Part shown: positions 1-5,130 of the stretch, piece by piece | Position numbering within the stretch: position 1 is the stretch's first letter | Layout: each line of letters begins with the position of its first letter | Source of the DNA: an uncultured Mollicutes bacterium | Lineage (GTDB): Bacteria > Bacillota_I > Bacilli_A > RFN20 > CAG-826 | Assembly: GCA_900550795.1 (NCBI GenBank) | Contig: URTN01000071.1 | Coordinates: 1 to 5,130 of the forward strand | Direction: 5' to 3' | DNA: 5,130 nt | Notes under the pieces: generated by a model | Seen by the model: the letters and a program-made list of their open reading frames with translations, nothing else | Told to the model about the DNA's origin: nothing | Databases searched by the model: none | Program-made: the position numbers and the translations under genes

Positions 1-1
1 G

Positions 2-511
2 GTTAGTGCACCTTATTATGTATCTAATGAAAAGATAATAGAATCTACGATTAAGCGTATTCCTTTGCTAGTAGATAATGCGAAAAAGACGGGAGAGATG
101 GATGATCTTGAATCCCATTATTTTCTTGGAGAAAAGAAAGATGATGTAGTGGATTTATCTATTTTAAAAGATGAATGCCTAGATATCCTAAACAAGAAAG
201 TATCTTATTATTCTACCTTAATGGGGGTTTCTAGAAATTATAAAGTCAAGATTAGGGATATGAAAACTAGGCTAGGTACCAATTCTAGACGTACATATTC
301 TCTTGATTTTGCTTCTATTTTATTTAGATTCCCATTAGAAGTGATGGATTCCATAATCATCCATGAATTAGCACATCATTTTGAGTTTAACCATTCTAAA
401 AAGTTCTATGATGTAGTATATAAATATATGGATGAGCCGACTTATAAATATTATTTGTATCTAATTAGGAAAAGAAAATATGATCGATCATATCTCCTCG
501 AAAGAAAATAG
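2..511 (+). CDS. YgjP-like zinc metallopeptidase (5'-truncated by window)
   Basis: The frame is open from the window edge, so the real start lies upstream; 169 residues remain. The TTG at 65 is an internal codon, because the residues before it (VSAPYYVSNEKI, residues 1-12 of the visible part) fit the usual 'apy-VSneeI' stretch of YgjP-like proteins (Pfam YgjP-like metallopeptidase domain, formerly DUF45; gluzincin fold). The catalytic motif HELAHH is at visible residues 121-126: H121 and H125 would bind zinc and E122 would be the base. It is followed by NHSKKFY (130-136), whose H131 is the usual third ligand position. The segment RDMKTRLGTNSRR (85-97) occupies the place of the family's typical 'mktRWGSC' motif but lacks the Trp and Cys. 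The C-terminus is a short Tyr/Lys/Arg-rich tail. It is predicted to be cytosolic; the substrate is unknown for the family. Its end overlaps the next gene by 32 nt, suggesting co-transcription. The family call is firm; function is not known. Confidence 0.85.
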   Translation, partial: VSAPYYVSNEKIIESTIKRIPLLVDNAKKTGEMDDLESHYFLGEKKDDVVDLSILKDECLDILNKKVSYYSTLMGVSRNYKVKIRDMKTRLGTNSRRTYSLDFASILFRFPLEVMDSIIIHELAHHFEFNHSKKFYDVVYKYMDEPTYKYYLYLIRKRKYDRSYLLERK

Positions 512-1208
512 CTCCATAAAGCGTTATAAATCTATCCTTAAAAATGGGGACGAAAATTATTTTGTGGTTGAAGGATTCCATCTAATCGAGATGGCAAAAG
601 CTGCTTCTTGCCTAGTTGAGGTTTTTCTAACTGAAGAAAAAGACTTTAAGGGAATAAAAACCCATGTCATCCCGTTTTCTTTATTGAAAGGAATGGCGAC
701 TTCTACTAACCCTGAACCAATTTTAGGGATATGTAAGAAGAAAGAAATGAAGATGTTTTCTTCAAATAAAGGACTTCTTTTAGATAGAGTTCAAGATCCA
801 GGGAATGTTGGGACTTTGCTTAGAAGTGCACTTTGTTTTGGCTATAAAGATATCTATTTATTAAATGGATGCGCTTCTATATATAATCCAAAAACCATTG
901 CTTCTAGCCAAGGGGCGATATTCAAGCTAAATATATTTTCTAAATTAGATGGCAAAAAGATAATTCCTTTATTAAAAGAAAACGGATATGTTGTCTATGC
1001 AAGTGCTTTAAAAGATTCGCTTGATTTTGAATTGATAAAGGAATTACCAAAAAAATATATCATTTGCCTTGGGAACGAAGGAATAGGCATGGATAAAGAC
1101 AATATCAATCTATGTACCTCTTCCTTATATATAAATATAGATAATATGGATTCGCTTAATGTAGGTGTAGCGGGTTCTATATTGATGTATGGAATGAATA
1201 AGAAATAG
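480..1208 (+). CDS. TrmH/SpoU-family RNA 2'-O-methyltransferase (YsgA-like)
   Basis: A 242-residue SPOUT-class methyltransferase predicted to transfer a methyl group from S-adenosylmethionine to a ribose 2'-OH in rRNA or tRNA. Residues 1-90 form the N-terminal substrate-binding domain (SSIKRYKSIL at 11-20, then FVVEGFHLIEMA at 28-39, the typical 'F-vEG-hlv-ea' signature). The C-terminal knot domain carries all three family motifs: motif 1 DRVQDPGNVGTLLRSA (102-117), with the conserved Asn109 and Arg115; motif 2 LGNEGIGM (197-204); and motif 3 DSLNVGVAGSILMY (224-237). Length is normal for the YsgA subgroup, and no key residue is missing. The ATG at 480 is supported by AGGA at 467-470 (9-nt gap) and by the N-terminal match to the family. 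It overlaps the upstream metallopeptidase gene by 32 nt, so it probably belongs to the same operon. In Bacillus a similar gene lies near pheST, as here. The exact target nucleotide cannot be read from the sequence. Confidence 0.92.
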   Translation: MIDHISSKENSSIKRYKSILKNGDENYFVVEGFHLIEMAKAASCLVEVFLTEEKDFKGIKTHVIPFSLLKGMATSTNPEPILGICKKKEMKMFSSNKGLLLDRVQDPGNVGTLLRSALCFGYKDIYLLNGCASIYNPKTIASSQGAIFKLNIFSKLDGKKIIPLLKENGYVVYASALKDSLDFELIKELPKKYIICLGNEGIGMDKDNINLCTSSLYINIDNMDSLNVGVAGSILMYGMNKK

Positions 1209-1247
1209 AAGTTTTTATTTAGACAAATTCCTTATTTATGACCATTC

Positions 1248-1272
1248 TTATCTAGAAGATAAACATTTTTTA
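1248..1272 (+). terminator. Weak AT-rich hairpin with T-run after the methyltransferase gene
   Basis: TTATCT (1248-1253) and AGATAA (1257-1262) pair perfectly around a 3-nt loop, followed 3 nt later by TTTTTT (1266-1271). It could end the upstream operon, but the stem is only 6 bp with one G-C pair, and the T-run abuts the next promoter's -35 box. It is offered as a candidate only. Confidence 0.35.
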
Positions 1273-1300
1273 TTGAACACCTTTATACTTGCTTTATAAT
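1273..1300 (+). promoter_or_regulatory. Sigma-A-type promoter of the 372-residue lipoprotein gene
   Basis: The -35 box is TTGAAC (1273-1278) and the -10 box is a perfect TATAAT (1295-1300), separated by 16 nt. The expected transcription start, 6-8 nt past the -10 box, falls at 1306-1308, on the A of the ATG at 1307 or next to it. The mRNA would therefore be leaderless or nearly so. Confidence 0.75.
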
Positions 1301-1306
1301 GAAATT

Positions 1307-2425
1307 ATGAAAAAGAATTGTTACAAATTAATTCCTCTTACGTTCCTTAGCTTAACATTAGGAGCGTGCGCTTCTAAAAACAGTTCAGTCGAGACTGTTG
1401 CTCCTGAAGTTGCTTTCGAAGCAGCTGAAAAAGCCGCGAAAAAGACTAGCGAAGCTGATAAGGCTAGGATTAAGACCGTCGATAGCCCGATTTATGGCCA
1501 ATTCGGTGTCGAAGTAAAAAATAATAACAAATGGAATTACCTAGAAGCAAAAGTAGAGCATCTACCTCTAGATTTAATATATTCAAATTATGCAACTAAG
1601 GATGCAAAGCAACTTCAGGCTAGCATAATTAGCAAAGGTGAAAGCGAAGATGCGCCAGGCGCGACATTAAAAATCAATACAGATATGGAATTCAATGGAA
1701 TGCCTGTAGATTCCTTTACACCTAGAATCGAGGATTTATCCGTTGCTACCTATATAAAAGATGGGACAGTCTATGTTGATTATTCTGATCCTTCCCTCAA
1801 ATTAGTAACAAACCTAATGAAATTGGTCGTAAAGCAATATTCCCCATACGATGTTACTTTCCCAAAATCAAATAAGGCAAAGGTAACTCTAGATGAAGAA
1901 GGATTAAATAAAGTAAATGATGTCATGTCTAATTTCGATGTTGATGTCACTGCTTTACGTAAATTGCATAACGATGTTCCTTCTTTATTCGAATTCAAAG
2001 GCAATAAGATTACTGTAAGGGCAACAACCAAAGAAGAATTCAAATCATATTTAGAAGCAGCTTATGATATCGGTTCAAGTGAACTTGATTCATCTGCTAA
2101 GGATTCCGCTTCCTCTGCTAAAAAGGAAGTCATGGAAAAATATGATAAATACATGGAATATGCGACATTTAATTCCTTCGTGACTACGATTGGATACGAT
2201 GATAAGGGCATTTCTAGCATGTCTTCTTCGTTGAATATCTCTAGTTTCGATCATGATGGATTAGTCGCAGCTTATCCTGATGATGAAGCCTTCCCATATG
2301 GCAAATTCTCTTATTCAGGCGAATTTGAATTTAGTTATGAGGGAATTGCCCCGATGTTCCCAACTGACCTAGATAAATATGAAGAAATAGTCGTCAAGGA
2401 AAAAACTCCTGCTACAAATAATTAA
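1307..2425 (+). CDS. Lipoprotein of unknown function (372 aa)
   Basis: I do not recognise a named family. The start is taken at the ATG at 1307, because MKKNCYKLIP begins a normal signal peptide; an in-frame TTG at 1289 would put the -10 box inside the gene. The signal peptide has a basic start, a hydrophobic core (8-18) and lipobox LGAC, with Cys21 as the lipidated residue after signal peptidase II cleavage. The mature protein should be anchored to the outer face of the membrane. A charged, Ala/Lys/Glu-rich helix follows (about 32-57). Alternating hydrophobic stretches such as GTVYVDYSDPSLKL (153-166) suggest a beta-rich domain like those of LolA/LppX-type lipoproteins, which is only an inference. 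A Ser/Ala/Lys-rich segment (about 256-285) separates it from a last domain. Apart from Cys5 and Cys21 there is no cysteine. No Shine-Dalgarno sequence precedes the ATG. The gene has its own promoter and terminator, so it is a single-gene transcript. Confidence 0.85.
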   Translation: MKKNCYKLIPLTFLSLTLGACASKNSSVETVAPEVAFEAAEKAAKKTSEADKARIKTVDSPIYGQFGVEVKNNNKWNYLEAKVEHLPLDLIYSNYATKDAKQLQASIISKGESEDAPGATLKINTDMEFNGMPVDSFTPRIEDLSVATYIKDGTVYVDYSDPSLKLVTNLMKLVVKQYSPYDVTFPKSNKAKVTLDEEGLNKVNDVMSNFDVDVTALRKLHNDVPSLFEFKGNKITVRATTKEEFKSYLEAAYDIGSSELDSSAKDSASSAKKEVMEKYDKYMEYATFNSFVTTIGYDDKGISSMSSSLNISSFDHDGLVAAYPDDEAFPYGKFSYSGEFEFSYEGIAPMFPTDLDKYEEIVVKEKTPATNN

Positions 2426-2431
2426 TTAAGT

Positions 2432-2469
2432 AAGCTATTTGGACTAATAATCTAGATGGCTTTTTCTTT
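2432..2469 (+). terminator. Intrinsic terminator of the 372-residue lipoprotein gene
   Basis: The segment 2432-2443 pairs with 2451-2462 (12 bp including three G-T pairs) around the 7-nt loop CTAATAA. The T-rich tail TTTTTCTTT (2461-2469) overlaps the end of the stem. It begins 7 nt after the TAA stop. Confidence 0.8.
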
Positions 2470-2499
2470 GCTCAGTCTTTCTAGCTGAAATATTTTTTG

Positions 2500-2527
2500 T
2501 TGACACGAATTGGAGCAATGTTAAATT
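2500..2527 (+). promoter_or_regulatory. Promoter of the 182-residue lipoprotein gene
   Basis: A perfect -35 box TTGACA (2500-2505) is followed after 16 nt by TAAATT (2522-2527), with TG at 2519-2520 forming an extended -10 element (TGT-TAAATT). The -10 match is moderate. The predicted start, near 2533-2535, gives a leader of about 100 nt. Confidence 0.6.
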
Positions 2528-2533
2528 CAAAAT

Positions 2534-2633
2534 ATAAGGGGCATAAAAACAAATGACCCCTGCAGCTTGATAAGGCTAAATCCATTCATAATGAAGAATA
2601 TTCCCTCATCAAGATGAAAAAGGAGACTGATAA
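2534..2633 (+). promoter_or_regulatory. Structured 5' leader of the small lipoprotein gene
   Basis: This leader of about 100 nt contains several possible hairpins. The first pairs GGGGCAT (2538-2544) with ATG-A-CCCC (2553-2560): 7 bp with bulged A2556 and the A-rich loop AAAAACAA. The second pairs AGCTT (2564-2568) with AGGCT (2573-2577) around GATA. A third, near the start codon, pairs TCAT (2606-2609) with ATGA (2614-2617) and could extend by TTCC (2601-2604) to GGAG (2622-2625), which is the ribosome binding site. I cannot match it to a known riboswitch class. Confidence 0.4.
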
Positions 2634-3182
2634 ATGAAAAAAATTATGTTTGCATTAGTGCCGCTTATGCTTTTCTCCTGTGACATTAAGCCAACCTCGA
2701 CTAGCGAATCTTCTATGGAAACTAATGATTTGACTGAACCTAATATTTCAACAATCGAAACATTTACATCTACTTCGACATCCGAGAAATTTAAATTGAA
2801 GTATCCTTCAACATTTTCGTTAGTTAGCAGTCAATATGGCATAGAATATAGCGATTGCAGCATTGAATTTACTAGCGTTGTTGACTGTGTGATTAGGTGG
2901 AAGGAAGGGAGTTTGAATAAAACTTCTCACCTGATTTATACAATTGAATTCGATAAAAATATCTTGTATAGCTTCACTTGGGACCAAATCTCATTTACAG
3001 AAGCAAAACAAGAAGGGGATAACGAGACTCCAAGTTTCTTGTTTGAATGTGAATATCGTTACTTCTCTTCCGATTATAAAGAGTTACATTTCGAGACTGC
3101 AGGTTTAATGGGTTCAGAAGATGAAAATGGTAGCCAAATAATCCTAGGGAAAATGGTCTATGATTTTACCATTTTAGAATAA
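2634..3182 (+). CDS. Small lipoprotein of unknown function (182 aa)
   Basis: No family is recognised. The start at ATG 2634 is supported by AAGGAG (2620-2625) with an 8-nt gap and by a short signal peptide: MKK, a hydrophobic core (4-14), then lipobox LFSC with Cys16 as the predicted lipidated residue. After the anchor comes a low-complexity Ser/Thr/Glu-rich linker (about 20-52), typical of surface lipoproteins that hold a domain away from the membrane. Residues 53-182 look like one compact, mainly beta-strand domain rich in aromatic residues, with Cys75, Cys85 and Cys139; C75 and C85 could form a disulfide outside the cell, which is an inference. It differs clearly from the upstream lipoprotein in size and sequence, so the pair is not an obvious duplication. 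It has its own promoter, long leader and terminator. Transcription read-through into the pheS leader is unlikely given the terminator at 3198-3232. Confidence 0.8.
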   Translation: MKKIMFALVPLMLFSCDIKPTSTSESSMETNDLTEPNISTIETFTSTSTSEKFKLKYPSTFSLVSSQYGIEYSDCSIEFTSVVDCVIRWKEGSLNKTSHLIYTIEFDKNILYSFTWDQISFTEAKQEGDNETPSFLFECEYRYFSSDYKELHFETAGLMGSEDENGSQIILGKMVYDFTILE

Positions 3183-3197
3183 TACCCAATAATTGAC

Positions 3198-3232
3198 AAA
3201 AGGAGTTTCCTTAAAAATGGGGACTCCTTTTT
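3198..3232 (+). terminator. Intrinsic terminator of the 182-residue lipoprotein gene
   Basis: The segment 3198-3210 pairs with 3219-3231 (13 bp, core GGAGT/ACTCC, with two G-T pairs) around the loop TTAAAAAT. The A-run on the left and TTTTT (3228-3232) on the right mean that it could also act on the other strand. It begins 15 nt after the TAA stop. Confidence 0.85.
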
Positions 3233-3290
3233 AATGTGAATTGAAACTAAGCAAATAAAACCTTTATCTTCCTTTATTTATGGTTTGATT

Positions 3291-3299
3291 TGCTATAGA
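3291..3299 (+). promoter_or_regulatory. Extended -10 promoter of the pheST operon
   Basis: TGC-TATAGA (3291-3299) is an extended -10 element. No good -35 box lies at the proper distance; TTTATT at 3273-3278 is a poor match. The predicted start, about 3306, falls just before the base of T-box Stem I at 3308, which supports the placement. Confidence 0.6.
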
Positions 3300-3305
3300 A
3301 TTTAT

Positions 3306-3540
3306 AAGCCTAGCGATAGGAAGTAGTAATAGAGCAAAGCTAGCTTAAAGGGACAGGGAGATAGTGAGACCCCCTGAACTAACTTCTATGAATTCACCCT
3401 TGAAGGCGGTTAGGAGACTAACCCGTATCCTTGCGTTAAAAGGGAATAGAGCTTATCAATATATTATATATTAATATAGATAGGAATAAGGATGGCACCA
3501 CGGTAATTATCGTTCCTAAATAGATGCCTTTTTTATTTTT
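3306..3540 (+). promoter_or_regulatory. T-box riboswitch, Phe specifier (UUC), controlling pheST
   Basis: The leader binds uncharged tRNA-Phe and lets transcription continue into pheS. The Stem I base is GCCT (3308-3311) with AGGC (3404-3407), followed by a kink-turn: bulge AGC (3312-3314), tandem G-A pairs G3315/A3403 and A3316/G3402, then A3318-T3400, G3319-C3399 and G3320-C3398. The specifier loop holds AGTAGTA on the left and GAA-TTC-A on the right, so the codon is UUC at 3393-3395. Above it are the helix 3329-3334/3384-3389, an AG-rich bulge and the apical stem CAGGG/CCCTG (3354-3358/3372-3376). A hairpin GGTTAG-GAGA-CTAACC (3408-3423) and an AU-rich stem (3452-3462/3474-3484) follow. 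The antiterminator is AGGA (3489-3492), bulge TGGCACC (3493-3499), hairpin ACG...CGT (3500-3513) and TCCT (3514-3517). The element pairing with the tRNA 3' end reads UGGC, not the UGGU expected for tRNA-Phe. Confidence 0.93.
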
Positions 3541-3541
3541 A
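3481..3541 (+). terminator. Candidate T-box terminator helix
   Basis: GGCA (3494-3497), inside the T-box motif, pairs with TGCC (3525-3528), which is followed by TTTTTTATTTTT (3529-3540). The helix can extend outward, pairing 3481-3492 with 3530-3541 through A-T and G-T pairs past one T-T mismatch. The GC-rich core is only 4 bp, and the small hairpin 3500-3513 would remain inside the loop. It is exclusive with the antiterminator, as expected, but weaker than a typical T-box terminator. Confidence 0.5.
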
Positions 3542-3551
3542 GGAGAAAAGA

Positions 3552-4583
3552 ATGGAAGATTTGGATTTGGTCTTAAGCGACGGCAAAAGTGAATTAAATA
3601 GTTGTACCGATTCATCTGCACTAGATACATTTTTTGCTAAATACCTATCAAAGAAGGGAAAAGTGTCCTCTTTGATGGGATATATGAAGGAAATAGCAAA
3701 AGAAAACAAAGCTGCATTTGGAATGAAAGTAAATGCAATAAAGAATGAATTAAATGCAGCTTATGAAGAAAAGAAGGCCTATTTTGAAAAGTTGGCTTTG
3801 AATAAGAAATTGCAAGAAGAAACAATTGATATTTCTCTTCCTGGAAGAGAGGTTACTCCAGGCAGGACCAATCCATATTATCTAATTATTGATGAAGTTA
3901 CCGATATATTCCTAGATATGGGATATGAAGTAAAAGAAGGAAGAGACGTTGAGACTGATGAATATAATTTCGAATTGCTAAATGTTCCTGCCGATCATCC
4001 AGCTAGAGATATGCAAGATACTTTCTATTTCGATTCATCTTTATTGCTTAGGACCCAGACTAGTGCAGCCCAAGCCCATACGATGAAAGAAAAAGCAATA
4101 AAGACCCCAATTAAGATTATTTGCCCCGGCAAAGCCTATAGAAGAGATGATGATGACATGACTCATTCCCATCAATTCGCCCAAATTGAAGGGCTAGTTG
4201 TCGATAAAAATATCTCAATTGCCAATTTGAAGGCTACATTAGAATTATTCGCGAAGAAGATGTTTGGAGAAAAAAGGCAAATAAGATTACGTTCATCTTA
4301 TTTCCCGTTTACCGAACCTAGCGTTGAAGTTGATGTATCTTGTTTCTCTTGCAATGGCAAAGGCTGTGCTTTATGCAAGAATACGGGATGGATTGAGATT
4401 CTAGGTGCTGGAATGGTTAATCCAAAAGTCCTAGAAATGTGTGGCTATGACCCTGAAGTCTGGTCTGGATTTGCTTTTGGGGTCGGAGTTGAACGTGTTG
4501 CCATGCTAAGATATGGAATCGATGATATCAGGAGATTCTATCAAAATGATGTCCGTTTCCTTTCCCCATTCAAAGGTAAATAA
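3552..4583 (+). CDS. pheS: Phenylalanine--tRNA ligase alpha subunit
   Basis: The catalytic subunit of the cytosolic alpha2-beta2 class IIc synthetase that charges tRNA-Phe with phenylalanine using ATP. Its 343 residues are the normal length for Bacilli. Residues 1-90 are the N-terminal helical coiled-coil arm that contacts tRNA. The catalytic core follows: [12 protein letters not shown] (149-160), [14 protein letters not shown] (165-178), motif 2 [22 protein letters not shown] (193-214) and motif 3 [22 protein letters not shown] (306-327). Four cysteines in the pattern C-x2-C-x4-C-x2-C (264, 267, 272, 275) form the small zinc-knuckle-like insertion also present in Bacillus PheS. The start ATG has AGGAG (3541-3545) 6 nt upstream, directly after the T-box terminator T-run. 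It is expressed under T-box control and is followed after 11 nt by pheT, whose ribosome binding site overlaps this stop codon. All key motifs are intact. Confidence 0.98.
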   Translation: MEDLDLVLSDGKSELNSCTDSSALDTFFAKYLSKKGKVSSLMGYMKEIAKENKAAFGMKVNAIKNELNAAYEEKKAYFEKLALNKKLQEETIDISLPGREVTPGRTNPYYLIIDEVTDIFLDMGYEVKEGRDVETDEYNFELLNVPADHPARDMQDTFYFDSSLLLRTQTSAAQAHTMKEKAIKTPIKIICPGKAYRRDDDDMTHSHQFAQIEGLVVDKNISIANLKATLELFAKKMFGEKRQIRLRSSYFPFTEPSVEVDVSCFSCNGKGCALCKNTGWIEILGAGMVNPKVLEMCGYDPEVWSGFAFGVGVERVAMLRYGIDDIRRFYQNDVRFLSPFKGK

Positions 4584-4594
4584 GGAGTAAAACA

Positions 4595-5130
4595 ATGAAA
4601 GTACCATTTTCATATTTAAGAAAACATGTCGATTTAGGTGATATCGACGTTAATGAAGTTGCCTCCAAATTGACTTTTGCCGGGGCTGAAGTAGAAGGGA
4701 TTGATTATCTTGCCTCCGGGACTAATCTAGTTATTGGCGAGATCAAGTCTTGTGTCCCTCATCCAGATAGCGACCATTTGCATATTTTAGAAGTATATGA
4801 AGGCGATAAATATGGGACCCATCAAATAGTTTGCGGTGCCCCAAATGCTAGAGTTGGATTAAAAGTAATAGTAGCTAGAGTAGGGGCCAAATTACCTCAA
4901 ATCGAGATAAAAGAATCTACCATCAGGGGTGTTTTTAGCGATGGAATGTGCTGTTCCTTGCTTGAACTTGGGGTAGATAGCAAATACCTAAGCGAAAAGC
5001 AAACTAGCGGGATTGAAGAATTACCTAGCGATGCTCTTCCTGGCAATGAAGATGTCTTGGGCTATCTAGGCCTAGATGATGCAATTCTAGATATTTCAAT
5101 CTTGCCAAACCGTCCAGATCAATATTCTTT
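4595..5130 (+). CDS. pheT: Phenylalanine--tRNA ligase beta subunit (3'-truncated by window)
   Basis: The first 178 codons of the tRNA-binding beta subunit, normally about 800 residues, run off the window end. The start ATG at 4595 has AAGGAG (4582-4587) 7 nt upstream, overlapping the pheS TAA, so the two genes are co-transcribed and probably translationally coupled. The N-terminus MKVPFSYLRKHVDL is the standard PheT opening ('mkvs-sWLkeyvd'), with Phe-Ser-Tyr in place of the common Trp. Residues 43-150 contain the EMAP-II-like OB-fold tRNA-binding domain: LVIGEIKSCVPHPDSDHLHILEV (45-67), QIVCGAPNARVGLKVIVARVGAKLP (77-101), then IRGVFSDGMCCSLLELG (110-126), all family hallmarks. The B3/B4 (editing) region begins at ILDISILPNRPDQYS (164-178). 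No frameshift is visible. The catalytic-like core domain, B5 and anticodon-binding domains lie beyond the window. Confidence 0.97.
   Translation, partial: MKVPFSYLRKHVDLGDIDVNEVASKLTFAGAEVEGIDYLASGTNLVIGEIKSCVPHPDSDHLHILEVYEGDKYGTHQIVCGAPNARVGLKVIVARVGAKLPQIEIKESTIRGVFSDGMCCSLLELGVDSKYLSEKQTSGIEELPSDALPGNEDVLGYLGLDDAILDISILPNRPDQYS

Noticed and set aside
1289..1306. TTG at 1289 as an alternative start of the large lipoprotein
   Set aside because: It would put the -10 box within the coding sequence and add six residues before a perfectly normal MKK signal peptide, and it has no ribosome binding site.
1780..2043. Open frame of 87 codons on the minus strand
   Set aside because: It lies wholly inside the lipoprotein gene, has no ribosome binding site or recognisable protein features, and is a shadow of the real frame.
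2614..2637. Seven-codon frame ending in an ATGA overlap with the small lipoprotein start (also a three-codon one at 1299-1310)
   Set aside because: Both are too short and have no ribosome binding site of their own. The ATGA overlap arises simply because the genes begin with ATGAAA.
3436..3630. Open frame of 64 codons on the minus strand, hydrophobic at its C-terminal end
   Set aside because: It covers the T-box and the 5' end of pheS. The hydrophobicity comes from the AT-rich leader; there is no sign of a promoter or ribosome binding site.
3637..3825. Open frame of 62 codons on the minus strand
   Set aside because: It is antisense to the pheS coiled-coil region, Leu/Ser-rich as expected for the reverse of Lys/Glu-rich coding, and has no support as a gene.
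4341..4376. Four-cysteine zinc-knuckle-like cluster in PheS as a possible novel domain
   Set aside because: The same C-x2-C-x4-C-x2-C insertion is present in Bacillus PheS, so it is a normal family feature.
1..5130. Mobile elements, CRISPR repeats, tRNA or rRNA genes, UGA-as-Trp recoding
   Set aside because: I saw no transposase or integrase motifs, terminal inverted repeats, regularly spaced repeats or tRNA cloverleafs. Trp is encoded by TGG, and no gene needs a read-through TGA.

Overview
The window looks like chromosomal DNA of a low-GC Gram-positive bacterium of the Bacilli / Erysipelotrichia / Mollicutes-relative kind. The grounds are strong A+T bias with frequent ATA, AGA and AGG codons, AGGAG-type ribosome binding sites, sigma-A-like promoters, two lipoproteins with lipobox signal peptides, and a T-box riboswitch in front of pheST. 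All genes lie on the + strand. UGG encodes Trp, and all visible stops are TAG or TAA, so nothing suggests UGA recoding. The exact lineage cannot be fixed by reading alone.

Layout. (1) 2-1208: the 3' part of a YgjP-like zinc metallopeptidase gene, cut by the window start, overlaps by 32 nt a complete TrmH/SpoU-family RNA 2'-O-methyltransferase gene of the YsgA type. These look like the end of one operon. (2) 1209-2470: a weak AT-rich hairpin, then a strong promoter whose -10 box lies 6 nt before the ATG of a 372-residue lipoprotein, followed by a clear intrinsic terminator. (3) 2500-3232: a second promoter, a roughly 100-nt leader with hairpins, a 182-residue lipoprotein and another intrinsic terminator. 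(4) 3291-5130: an extended -10 promoter, a T-box leader with a UUC (Phe) specifier, complete pheS, and the first 178 codons of pheT.

How it fits together. The two ends are conserved translation genes (rRNA/tRNA methyltransferase and phenylalanyl-tRNA synthetase), and a ysgA-like gene close to pheST matches the arrangement I recall in Bacillus. Between them sit two independently transcribed lipoprotein genes of unknown function, each a self-contained promoter-gene-terminator unit. The pheST operon should be induced when uncharged tRNA-Phe accumulates.

The points most worth a second look are the apparently leaderless lipoprotein mRNA, the UGGC acceptor-pairing element of the Phe T-box (UGGU would be expected), the unusual alternative pairings of that T-box, and the structured leader of the small lipoprotein gene. 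I see no mobile element, CRISPR array, tRNA or rRNA, and no clear evidence of an undescribed multi-gene system.
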